From the NCBI RefSeq assembly GCF_024763615.1, contig NC_077223.1, positions 62,806,627 through 62,870,626 on the forward strand: a stretch of 64,000 nucleotides of DNA, read 5' to 3'. A program made the position numbers and the translations under genes. This stretch comes from Phlebotomus papatasi. Its lineage: Eukaryota > Arthropoda > Insecta > Diptera > Psychodidae. Below, piece after piece: positions 23,927 to 34,134 of the stretch; position 1 is the first letter of the stretch; the number at the start of each line of letters is the position of its first letter. The notes beneath the pieces were generated by a model. It was not told the origin of the DNA, searched no databases, and was given only the letters and a program-made list of their open reading frames with translations.

Positions 23927-25705
23927 TTACTCCAAGTCTTTTAAAACCTGGCTGAACTGTAGAATATCCTGAGCTGCCGCTCTTTTGATATCCTCCAGTG
24001 TCAGCAGTTCTTTCTTAAAGATTTTAATTCTCTGGCTTGAGAATTTGGAACAATAACATAAAATGTGTTCTACTGTTTCCAGACTCTCTCCACAACCCCT
24101 ACAAGTTGAGGTAACGTCTACACCCAACTTTGGAAGATGCGAATTTAGCCAGCGTCTTGTGTAAATTCTTATAATAACCCTCAAATTAAGATTTAACAGT
24201 CAAGACCTTAAGATTTAACACGAGTTGAGATCTGTTTAAATCTAATCCATCTATTATGGATTTCGCGAAACTACAGCTTTTTAAATTATTCCAAAGTGCT
24301 GTATGCTTCATTCTTGTAATATGTTGAAAGTAATCTTTCCGTAATTCTTTTTCAACTCCTAAGACTGGTTCAGGACCTATAAAGTCCTGATATACACCAA
24401 TCTTCGCGAGTTTATCTGCTATTTCATTTCCTAAAATATCGTTATGACCAGGACACCACAGAAAAATAATATTATTATTCTCTGCCAATCTACAGAGATT
24501 AGTCCTGATCTCCTTAACAATTTTGGGTGTTATAATACCCTGATATAGCGAAGAAAGTGCCTTTTTTCATCCAAAAATTTATTCCAAATAGGGGGAACTG
24601 GGGCAGTAGTAAACTGGGGTAGTTGTAAACACTGTGATTTTTTTCATTAATTTTAAGACTCCGGAGAATAAAACCTATAAGCATTCATAGATACCATGGG
24701 GATGTATGTCCACAGATGAATTGGTCAATAAAATCCTAATACTTTAAAAATAAAAATCATATTTCCCAAAAATGTTGACCTGGAAATTAAAAACTGTGTA
24801 AAATAATCGAAATGTAGCAATACCAGTTCTTTCCTACATCTTTTAGGATTATATTTATGCATTTACTAGACAAATTGAGATTGTCATTATTTCAAAAGAA
24901 TTAATAATTGGTCAGGAAACAGCATTTGGGGTAGATGTAAACAGGCAATTTCAATTTCACAAAATGAGTGGGTAAAAGAGCGGGAAATTGACCTTCATGC
25001 GAAATATCTATAATTCATAGATTACGAAAAAAATTGGTGGCGCTGTGTTCAATAAAAAGTCACATGATGTCAAAATATGGGGAAAATCCATTGAAAAATG
25101 TCTTTGATATGCATGCTTTTAGTTTTTTTGCTATTTTAATTATTCTTTGTAAAAAGTGTCGTGATTTTTTGAAAAATATACAGTCCTTATATATCTCTAA
25201 GTAATTAAAATAATCGAAAATGGTGCAAAGTTAATTTCAAGGGTGGAAAAAAGAGTGTTTACATCCTCCCCAGAAAGTGTTTACTTCTACCCCAAGTATT
25301 TTGTGAAAAGAGAAAAATGCACAGTGACACAAATTTTATTTTTATGGAAAACTCAATTGTTTTCCAGCATCCGCATTATCCTCGACGAATTGCCTATACC
25401 CAAGGGTAAAACATGAGCTAAGAAATATTTTCCAAAAAATCACGGTGTCCTTGGAAAATCACCTCAAATTCGCATCTATCGAAAATGGTTACATGTGCCC
25501 CAGTCTCCCCTAAGCTTTTTGTCAAGAATCAAGCCTAAATACTTGACTTCATCCTTAAGATCAATTTAATTGTTAAATAAGATAGGTTTTTAAGTTATCT
25601 TGACTTTCCTTTTCCGTGTGAAAAGCACCAAATTGGTTTTCTTTGGGTTGACATTTAAACCAGTAGTGCCTTGACACCATTCTTCAACTCTTTAACTAAG
25701 CTTTT
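23927..25705 (-). pseudogene. Non-LTR retrotransposon relic (RT fragment, RNase H, C-terminal Cys/His)
   Basis: Minus strand. 25700-25514 reads as the end of a reverse transcriptase (VEEWCQ, GLNVNPKKTNLVLFTRKRK, KYLGLILDKK). After the inserted MITE it resumes with IWNKFLDEK, then an RNase H segment near 24555-24190 (FLWCPGHNDILGNEIADKLAK) and a downstream domain (RVIIRIYTRRWLNSHL, CRGCGESLETVEHILCYC). Stops and a frame change near 24185, next to a short TTAAATCTTAA duplication, show it is dead. I/Jockey/R1-type organisation; exact clade not determined. Confidence 0.85.
24591..25510. mobile_element. TA-flanked 0.92-kb element (GGGGGAACTGGGGC ends) inside the retrotransposon relic
   Basis: Ends GGGGGAACTGGGGCAG and GTGCCCCAGTCTCCCC; TA at 24589-24590 and 25511-25512. 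Removing it with one TA restores a continuous RT reading frame across the junction. The interior repeats GTTTACA/TGTAAAC next to CCCC/GGGG. Confidence 0.88.
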
Positions 25706-25719
25706 AAATTCAACGAAGG

Positions 25720-27095
25720 ATTTTTCAAAAAAATTAAAATTTTAAGAAAAGGTTTCAGATTAGTGTGATTAATTGTTTTGGAAGATTCCGATAAGATTTA
25801 CTTTACCTCAAGACTAAAATAAAATTGTAAAATATCTGAGCTACCTCCTCTTACTCAGAATTTTCGGTCTGGTTGTGGATCTTTATTGTGGTTATAGAAA
25901 TTTCGGTTTTCGCTTAGATTTTGGACAATTTCAAATTTAATCACTCGACTAAAACTCTGGTTTTAGGAGCATTCGTAATTCTTCGATTTCAATAAATTAC
26001 AGAATTAGTTTTTTAGAAATTTTGTCCATCGATTTAAAAAAATGAGTTTTGAAAAAAGTGTTTGAAGTTTAAGTTTCCCACTAACCGAGGATTACGACAG
26101 AATAAAGCTCTGTCTCCTCTATAGCTACATTCTAAATGACTAAACTTTGAGAAAATAAATATTTTTGAAAATTCCAGAACTCACGCAAAATCCTAATAAA
26201 TGACAAAGCACTTTCATTTTTCATCAGACGGTCTTCAAGTTTTCAGACCAGAAATACAACTGCATACACGATGGTTCACTTCTAAATTATAAGCAGGAAC
26301 GCTGAATTTTACCGGTCTAAAGAAGTGCTTTTATTTAAGGATTCTAAGTTATAATTTTTCCAAAAAAATTGGCTGTTTCAAAATTACAGAAATTAAGCTA
26401 TTAGCTGATAAACCTCAGATCTGAAGTCAATATTAATTGCATAGGATAGAATAACCTAATTCAGAACTAGCTCTGAATGGCAATACAAAATTTTTCCTTA
26501 CTAAAACGGTACTAAATTTTCATTTACATAAAATACTAACAAAAACTTAAAAAATATACTTACATTACGTTAATAAGTTTCAAGAAAACAAATTCCAATT
26601 TCAAGCGAGTTCTTTATTATAGATATTTATACTCTATAACCTTTATAATTTATTCACTTATTCCATCAAATCAGATGACCACTACAGTAGAAAGCTTTCT
26701 TCAATATTTAGGCCAAAAATTAAATAAAGGCAGCTACTCAGAACTCTCAAAGTCGTATAGAGTTTAGATCTGCAAAAAAGTTCTAATAAGAAGTAACACA
26801 ATTTTGAAATTTGTTTTATTAATGCACTCTTAAGTAAATATCAACAAAATCTGACGAATGAATTTTGCTTTAAAAAAGATCACAATTCTTTGAAAAAACA
26901 AAACCTCTTTTGATGTATAGAAGGTATTTCACCTAATTTATTCTAAATTTTTAAATTGTAGTTTTTTTGGTCGCTATACCATTTCTAATTTTATTTTAAT
27001 GTTTGTGTTAGTTGTTACTTGTAATTCTTTTTTTTTAGGTCTATAAAATTAAAATAAATTGCAAACCATAAACACTTTTTGTAGAATAATCATAT
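25720..27095. other. Intergenic, nothing recognised
   Basis: Plain AT-rich sequence downstream of the protease homolog; no domain-bearing ORF, repeat or RNA signal seen. Confidence 0.4.
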
Positions 27096-27101
27096 TTTAT
27101 T
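27096..27101 (-). terminator. Poly(A) signal of the protease homolog
   Basis: AATAAA on the minus strand 27 nt after the stop, giving a very short 3' UTR. Confidence 0.6.
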
Positions 27102-27127
27102 TGGATTGCCACCATTGCCACTATAGA

Positions 27128-27500
27128 TTAGAAATTCTTTTTAAGATATTTGGTATCCCTATAATTGTACTCGTCATACTTTTCAGTAGATCGTGTAGTG
27201 CTTGGTACTGATGTTGTGATGTGGGTGTGTTGTCTGTTATTTTTTACATTATCTGTTTTAGTTTTTTCACGACCACGAGATGAGCGCATAGCATAATATC
27301 TGTATTTATTCAACATTCCGTCAATGAACGGCTTAATGCCAAGCGCATGGATATTAATGAAAACGGACGGAAGTTCAGGTTGAGGACATTTTCCCATATT
27401 TGATGCAATTCCCAGGCCCACTCCACCACGAATTGCCACGAGAGGGGCTCCGTCCTCTGCACTGCAGGTATAATGAGACATTGGCTCCGTACAGAGCATT
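27128..27500 (-). CDS. Serine protease homolog exon 3 (altered active-site Ser loop and tail)
   Basis: Acceptor TTTTTAG/AATGCTC completes the split Arg codon 189. Encodes TCSAEDGAPLV in place of the canonical GDSGGP loop, the final helix (PSVFINIHALGIKPFIDGML) and a basic Ser/Thr-rich tail to the stop. Confidence 0.87.
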
Positions 27501-28854
27501 CTAAAAACGAAAAGTTGTATTAGGGTATTTCAGTAGGGGAAGGCTTTCATGATTTGAACAGCTTCGAACATTCATATTTTTCCCATATTCCTTTAATGAA
27601 TTTGACCTATCTATGGCAATATATTTTAAGGTAGTCTTAAGTCACACATCTCCAGAAAAAAAATAGGTTAACTTCATTAAAGGATTATGGGAGAAATATA
27701 AAGTGTTCGGAGCCGAAGCCAGAGTGTGTGCGAAACCCGAAAGACGTCCCCTACTTGGCATGTTTTGATTAAAAGTATTACAGTAGACTCTCGCAAATTC
27801 GGCTCTTTTAAGATCAGGCTACTTTTTATTTCGGGCAGCGGTTACATTTGAAAAAAGTTTGTTGTCATTTTTCAAGTTTGATTATGATTATCAAATGAAT
27901 CAAATTTGGCATGGTTTGTTTTAGTTTTGATGTGATTTTGCATTATTGAAGGATTTTCATGCAATTTACCTTATATATGAGTGTGTAAACTCAATATCTA
28001 TATGCAAATGAATAAAAAATCGTTGCATTTCAAAAAGTTTGTCGCCCGAATTTCTGCCTAATTCGGCTGATATTTCGGTCCCATATGCCCGAATTTGAGA
28101 GAGTCTACTGTAACATTCTTCATGCCTTTCGATAAGTTTATCAAAGACACCATTTAAGTATAACTTTCATCGATTTTTGCTTGTGGCTAATTTTCAAATG
28201 AGATTCCGTTGAAAGCTTATTAAACTCACCTTGTTACTGAAATTTGACGATATCTTGAATAGGCACTTCTGCACTTTTTGATATCCATTAGTCTGGTTGT
28301 GTCCAATTCGAAACTACCTTCACAAGGTTCTTGTTCTTCAGTCTCAGTATCATTGTCATGCTCAATACCCCATCCACCAGTTACCACTTCTCCAGAAGTT
28401 ATAGGCTTACTAGGATACTTCAGGGGCTTAACCGTTGCATTAAAGGTAATGCGTTCAAAAACAACAACGGCGACATCAAAGTCTCCTAATCTAGGATTAT
28501 ACCTCGGATGACAGTGAACTGCAATGATTGCTCGACTATTGTGGGGATCTTCTGTATAATCTCCAGACGAAGTTCCAAAAACTAGAGTAAACTGAATATT
28601 TTTCTAGATTATTTTCACGAATAAAATTTTCAGAATTTTCAATAGTTTACCCCCATCCACATTTTTTCGTAAACACAACTGGCAGCAGTTACAGCTAAGT
28701 ATCGTGATAAAATAGTTGCTGAACAAGTCCTATTTTTATTGTAATGTAGGCTGGCCAGAAAGGGAAATTCTCTAATTTGCTCAGGGCACTCATCAAAACT
28801 GTTAACACGGAAAATAGCACAAATCAAAATAGTACATACAAAAAAGAACCTCAT
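27128..28854 (-). CDS. Secreted serine protease homolog (catalytically dead chymotrypsin fold)
   Basis: Join on the minus strand: 28854-28651, 28591-28230, 27500-27128 (939 nt, 312 residues). A hydrophobic signal peptide (MRFFFVCTILICAIFRVNS) is followed by an S1-family fold without a visible clip domain. The catalytic His motif TAAHC is TAASC (Ser59), the Asp motif is kept (DFDVAV, Asp107), GGWG is at 140-143, and GDSGGP is AEDGAP, so the nucleophile is Asp205. Cys44 and Cys60 likely form the usual His-loop disulphide. NRT at 41-43 is a glycosylation site. The last about 65 residues form a polar, basic, Thr/Ser-rich tail beyond the fold. Insect serine protease homologs act as cofactors or decoys in haemolymph cascades, gut or saliva; which applies here is unknown. 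Start chosen at the signal-peptide Met because a TATA box sits inside the longer upstream ORF. Confidence 0.88.
27536..27751. mobile_element. TA-flanked MITE in intron 2 of the protease homolog
   Basis: 216 bp with ends GGGGAAGGCTTTC and GAAAGACGTCCCC, an inner inverted repeat around TTCCTTTAATGAA, and TA on each side (27534-27535, 27752-27753). Confidence 0.7.
27781..28110. mobile_element. TA-flanked MITE with CAGTAGACTCTC ends
   Basis: 330 bp. Terminal inverted repeats CAGTAGACTCTCGCAAATTC and GAATTTGAGAGAGTCTACTG, with a TA duplication. Tc1/mariner-type. Second MITE in the same 729-bp intron. Confidence 0.8.
28230..28591 (-). CDS. Serine protease homolog exon 2 (Asp loop and GWG)
   Basis: Acceptor TTCAG/TTTACT, donor ACAAG/GTGAGT. 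Encodes VFGTSSGDY, DFDVAVVVF and VVTGGWG. An alternative AG 10 nt downstream would break the frame. Confidence 0.85.
28651..28854 (-). CDS. Serine protease homolog exon 1 (signal peptide and His-loop)
   Basis: Codons 1-68. Donor GGG/GTAAAC in phase 0, followed by a 59-bp intron. Contains the signal peptide and the altered TAASC motif. Confidence 0.85.
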
Positions 28855-28886
28855 TTTTACGGATGGTAACTTTACGAGAAACTTGG

Positions 28887-28926
28887 AACTGAATGTTTTT
28901 GCGCTGAAGTTACGGAAGCTTTTATA
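28887..28926 (-). promoter_or_regulatory. Core promoter of the protease homolog: TATA box plus initiator
   Basis: TATAAAA at 28926-28920 and TCAGTT at 28892-28887 (+1 near 28890) give a 36-nt 5' UTR before the ATG at 28854. The motif pair resembles that of the beta-tubulin promoter. Confidence 0.65.
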
Positions 28927-29338
28927 CGGATATTCATCAATCTGAAGAATTTTCAAAGTACGTCCATTAAAATCTCAACTACTAATTTATGACAAGAGAT
29001 ATAGATACAATTTATTGTTAAATATGTAGATATCTAAATATTCAAACTATTTATTATGTGTACGTACATGCACATATTATTATAGAATAGTTTAATGGTG
29101 AATAACCTTACTGACAGCAAAAAAAAGTAACCAAACTCAGGTATTTAAATATTTTGAAACCAATGAATAAAATAAATGAAATACTTATAGATAAGACATC
29201 AGTGCATTGTATACCTAATAAGATCCAACTAGAAGAGTCAAAAAAAAAGTGATGTGGGGTAGGTGAAAAACGAAATATAGAAAAACTTAACTAAAATTTT
29301 TAAATATATTAAAGTTGACAGAATTTTTACCGACTTTT

Positions 29339-29486
29339 ATGCCCAACGCACAATAACTTTTGTTTGTAAATATGTTTTCAAAATTTCCTATGAGAGTGAG
29401 CGAGATGACTAGATCTAGGCCTCACTCATTCTCATAGAAATGTCAAAAACATGTTTAAAAAACAAAAGTTATTGTGCGTTGGGCAT
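29339..29486. mobile_element. 148-bp palindromic MITE family, copy 3
   Basis: Ends ATGCCCAACGCACAATAAC and GTTATTGTGCGTTGGGCAT; the best preserved copy. Flanks read TTT/TTAAA, so a TA or TAA duplication is possible. Confidence 0.88.
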
Positions 29487-30117
29487 TAAAGGATAAAAAA
29501 AATTCTTCCTTTATTTATTTAATTTTTGTAAATATATTTTACTCTCTTTTGTAAATAATCTTGTAAATAATTAAAAGAAATGAAATGTGACGCTGAAAGT
29601 ATGCTACAATTCTACTGAAGTAACCATAAATATCGGTATTATCATGAAATGAAACATTTTATTGGTTATGTCCGTTATGTGGTACGAAAATTTAGGCTCT
29701 TATCGGCCTTGAGGCTTCTACACATTGGGAGCCATTTTCGTCAAAAATTGCGTTTTTTTTTAAGAAAATTGTCTGCACTGCTGTAGGAAGAAACGTCAAA
29801 ATTCTGTCAAAAATACAAATTTTGACGAAAATTTCTCCCAATGGGTCCCGGTCAAAATCCCGAAAGCCAAAATCCCGAATTCTTAAAACTGTCATAGCTA
29901 CTCCCACAATTGCACTCGCGCTTGCTGAAGCCAAAGGGTAATCCTCTGTGTTTTGGGAAATTATTCTGAACATTTTCCACCATAATAATTTCATCACTTT
30001 CAGGATTTTAAAAATTCGGAAGTTTGGCTGCCACCGCCTCCGACATACCTTTTGGTGGCATTTATAGGGAGGACTTTTGATTCGAAACTGTTCTTTCGAA
30101 ATAAAAATATATCACTG

Positions 30118-30280
30118 AGCTTTCTCGCTGTGTCATTTTGCCTACTCTCAGGTGGACAAAATATCGCCCTGAGCTGTCTCTCAGTGACAATTGCCTACCT
30201 TCTGGCGCACAAAATATCGCACTGAGCTTTCTTAGTGGAAATTGCATAACTTCTAACGCACAAAAATAACTCTTCGAAAG
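30118..30280. repeat. Three-unit tandem repeat, about 54 bp
   Basis: Units start at 30118, 30172 and 30225, each with AGCTTTCT, TTGCCTAC and ACAAAATATCGC-like blocks. A lone related unit lies near 32648-32700. The minus-strand ORF across it (30340-30062) is probably a by-product of the repeat. Confidence 0.6.
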
Positions 30281-31197
30281 CTCAATCAGCTGTTTTTTGT
30301 TATTGATAAATATAAAGTGCTGTCCGTGCAGATTTTTCAAGAGTTTTTACACCTTTCAGCAAGGTTATTTTAAAAAATACATATTGTTACATTGAAATTG
30401 TCTAGTGAATTTAATTTTCATTTTAATAGATTGTGTCTCTATTTTTTAATAACAGTTCCACAACACACATGAGGAGAAGATCTGTTGAGTAAAATCTCCA
30501 AAAAACGAAATATTGCTATCAAAAGAACACAAGAAGTACTAAAGTAAGATGAAGGCTTTCATAAAGTCTAGCTATCATGAATTATATAAAGGAAAACTAA
30601 ACAATAGCTATTGTAAAGCAACTTCATCAGCAAAACGTTTTCGGATTGTAAAGTAACTGACGATGTTTCCTTAAATTCCTGACAACATGCCATATAAAAC
30701 CCTGCGGTAACACGAGTTTGATACAATATCTTTTTTAATTTATTTTTCATCAATCAATAATATTTACTTAGTCCCTTTGACTTTTAATAAATTATTGCCA
30801 ATACCACGTACCTCAAAGCATGTTCGAAACGTTTCGGAATGAAATAGAACGTCTGCTAGACTTTCTATTTTAGTCGGGACACAAATGGGAGTATTATAAC
30901 AGCTAACTGGGAGATTCTATTCAGACACAAACCTCAAGAGGAGATTTTCCAAGACTCACCGGTGCATAGCTTAGTGGGGTGCATTTTTAAAATCCCCTCG
31001 TTTAAAATCAGGCTTTAGGTCGGGAAAATTTCATATTTAGCTGTAGTCTAGTACAAATAATTTTTCTTAGATGTTTTTAAGTGATATTAAATATTCATTG
31101 AATATTATGTTACTGACAATGGACGAAAAGTTTTTTCGTCCACGGCCAGTTATATCCCATCAGACCGAAATTCTCTCAAAATATTGTTGGCACGTTA

Positions 31198-31345
31198 ATG
31201 CTCGTCGCACAATAACTTTTGTTTTGTAAACATGTTTTTGACATTTCAGTGAGAGTGAATGAAATGTAGATATAGTTATCTCGCTTACTCTCACAGAAAA
31301 TTTTGAAAACATGTTTACAAACAAAAGTTATTGTGCGTTGGTCAT
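31198..31345. mobile_element. 148-bp palindromic MITE family, copy 4
   Basis: Ends ATGCTCGTCGCACAATAAC and GTTATTGTGCGTTGGTCAT with TGTAAACATGTTTTTGAC inside. Confidence 0.85.
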
Positions 31346-32015
31346 AATACTATTTTGTTCATTTGACATGAACTGAAATTTGTATTGTGAAAAATTGTCA
31401 ATTTTGTCACATATTCACCAGTGAAGATATGCTTATTATTTCGGACAGGTGTTTTCTCGAAATTTTGTGAAGTTTTAGTTTTTCAATGTCTAAAGGAACA
31501 AAAGAGCATCATCGCTACGAACGAGATGCAATGCAAAAAGCCTTAAAAGAGTCCCGGAAAGGTAAGAGAATGCATAAATTTGTGCGTACTTGAAGTGCCG
31601 AAGCTAACTTTTTGTAGAGAATTAATGGAAAGCCTCCAAGCTTCTTGAAACATTCTAATGTTCCTTCTCAAAAACTGAAAAATATTTTGGTAAGTTAAGT
31701 TCTTAAAATGAACAACAATGAGCATCCTATTGCAACGAATTGGCTGTCCAAAATTATAATCAAAGTTATCCAAAATATCAAGCCAGATGTCCGAAATTGC
31801 AATCAAGATCATTTCTATATTTTTATTCATTTTTAAACATTTTAAGATAAATTTTAAAAGACTCAAAGACGATAAACTTCTTGTCTAGTTTCCAAACAAG
31901 AGTTCTGAAAAAATACTAACAAAAAACTAGAATTTGTGTTGTAGTTAGAAATATTGCTATTTAAACATAGGGCATTGACGCTTATATGCACTATGCATCC
32001 TGTTCTAAATTAGAT

Positions 32016-32200
32016 ATATAGATAGATAGATAAATTTTATTCTCACTCTCTAACCTGGTTGCGTCTGCCGCCGCCTTACCATTACCGGCCTCCCCAGGTA
32101 AACGGCAGAAACCCTGGTTCAATAGGCCGTATATGCCACTCATACAATCGAGTAGTTTGCAGTACAATTATGTGTACTTCCCCTGTGTCCCTTTGCAGTA
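32016..32200. repeat. GATA microsatellite next to a GC-richer block
   Basis: Short (GATA)n at about 32016-32032, then GC-richer DNA to about 32180. This could be the 3' tail of a decayed non-LTR element on the minus strand, but no coding remains to prove it. Confidence 0.35.
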
Positions 32201-32410
32201 TTTTAGAAGCAATTTTAAATAAAATTGAAATCGTGGAAGACTTTTTTTTATTTTACTTAAAATTCTCTCTGTCAGTCAAGACATTTAGAGTTATTTTAAT
32301 ATAGGCCGATAGGAAGATTTAAACTCAGGATATCTACTAGGGGAGGTAATTCAAGACTCGTGGTTAGAAGATAGTGTAATGAATTTCAAAAAATTCTAGT
32401 TTGAAAGGGT

Positions 32411-32570
32411 CACTGGTAAAAATAAAAGGATTAAATTGATCCTTTTGCAAAGGATGGAACAAATTAACTTGTTCTATTACGATAAATGTGCATTCAGATT
32501 TCGAAATTTGATCCATTCTTTGCAAAAGGATCAAATTTGGATCAATTTGATCCTTTTATTTATATAAGTG
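32411..32570. mobile_element. Palindromic GGATCAAATTGATCC MITE, copy 2
   Basis: 160 bp, starts CACTGGTAAAAATAAAAGGA, ends TTATATAAGTG; the same internal structure as 2360-2518. Confidence 0.8.
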
Positions 32571-32859
32571 GCCCATTTGAAAAAAAAATTTTAATCCAAA
32601 TTCTTCTGCTTGGAATAAAAATCTTTTAATGCTTTTTTACATTGGTTCAATTTGCCTACCTTTCGGCGCCAAAAATATGTGCGCTTTTCGAAATCAACGG
32701 GTATGAGGAACTTGCAGAAAATTTCTAGATCAAGTCGCTCTAACTGTACTCTAAGCTAGAGAAAATGCAACTTCAGTCCGTGGTCTGCAAGTGAGAGCAA
32801 AGTAAGACAAAAAATATAAAAATTAAAAAAGAAACAAAAATTTAGAAAGTCTTAAAAAA

Positions 32860-32865
32860 TTTATT
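32860..32865 (-). terminator. Poly(A) signal of beta-3 tubulin
   Basis: AATAAA on the minus strand, about 390 nt after the stop codon. It is the first canonical hexamer I found downstream. The true cleavage site is not visible from sequence. Confidence 0.5.
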
Positions 32866-33254
32866 CCATTCTCAGACGAATATAAAAAAAATCATTTCAA
32901 AATTTACTTTACATACATTTCAACACAAAAAAAATCTGTTCTTTGGGTGATGCTGATGTCTCATTGCGACAATTTATTGCGTGAATTGTGCAGAAACAAC
33001 GACTATTATATAGAAGTTTTCATCATTCTTATTATTAGGCGCACACACGAAATCCTGAGGAGGAAAGTGTTAAGATGAATTTACTGGCATAAATATAGGA
33101 AGATGGACTAGCTCACAGCAATAAGTTAGTGCCAATGCAGAGCTTTTTGGGGAACAGGGAGTTGTAGAAGATGAGGGAGCTTATGATGCTACTAATAAGA
33201 GTTTATAAATAAAGAGTATAAAATGCATTTTTTTTTCGATTTTAGTGGAGTGTC

Positions 33255-34134
33255 TTAAACACAATCGCCTTCCATCTCATCAGCGGCTTCATCCTGTTCA
33301 AATTCATCTTCAGCCGTGGCTTCCTGGTACTGTTGGTACTCAGAAACCAGATCATTCATATTGCTCTCAGCCTCTGTGAATTCCATCTCGTCCATTCCTT
33401 CGCCAGTGTACCAATGCAAGAAAGCTTTGCGCCTGAACATAGCTGAGAACTGCTCTGAGATTCTCTTAAAGAGCTCCTGGATGGCCGTTGTGTTGCCGAT
33501 GAATGTCGAGGACATCTTCAGACCCTTCGGAGGGATGTCACAAACTGCCGTTTTGACATTGTTGGGAATCCACTCGACGAAGTAACTGCTGTTCTTGTTC
33601 TGCACCGCCAGCATCTGCTCATCCACCTCCTTCATGGACATGCGTCCACGGAAGACGGCAGCCACTGTGAGGTAGCGTCCGTGGCGTGGATCGCAGGCGG
33701 CCATCATGTTCTTAGCATCGAACATCTGCTGCGTGAGTTCGGGCACCGTGAGGGCACGGTACTGCTGTGAACCACGTGACGTGAGCGGAGCGAAACCGGG
33801 CATGAAGAAGTGGAGTCGCGGGAACGGCACCATGTTGACAGCCAGTTTGCGCAGATCAGCATTCAGCTGACCAGGGAAACGCAGGCACGTCGTCACTCCG
33901 CTCATTGTCAGGGATACAAGGTGGTTGAGGTCACCGTAGCTTGGATTGGGTACCTTTAGAGTGCGGAAGCAGATGTCATACAGAGCTTCGTTGTCAATGC
34001 AGTAAGTCTCATCGGTGTTCTCCACCAATTGATGGATCGAGAGGGTGGCATTGTATGGCTCTACCACAGTGTCAGAGACTTTGGGCGAGGGAACCACTGA
34101 GTACGTATTCATGATTCGGTCAGGGTACTCTTCC
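33255..34134 (-). CDS. betaTub60D: beta-3 tubulin coding exon 4 (last)
   Basis: Starts at CTAG/GGAAGAG (EEYPDRIMNTYS) and runs to the TAA at 33257-33255. Encodes most of the protein, including the taxane/colchicine-domain half and the acidic tail ending EMEGDCV. The in-frame codons upstream of 34134 are intron read-through. Confidence 0.96.

Noticed and set aside
28855..28956. 34-residue N-terminal extension of the protease homolog
   Set aside because: The stretch contains the TATA box and initiator, and the signal peptide starts at the later Met.
30062..30340. 92-codon minus-strand ORF with internal repeats
   Set aside because: The repeats come from a 54-bp tandem DNA repeat whose unit length varies by 1 bp; no family resemblance.
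33316..33585. Plus-strand ORF opposite tubulin exon 4
   Set aside because: Antisense shadow of strongly constrained tubulin codons.
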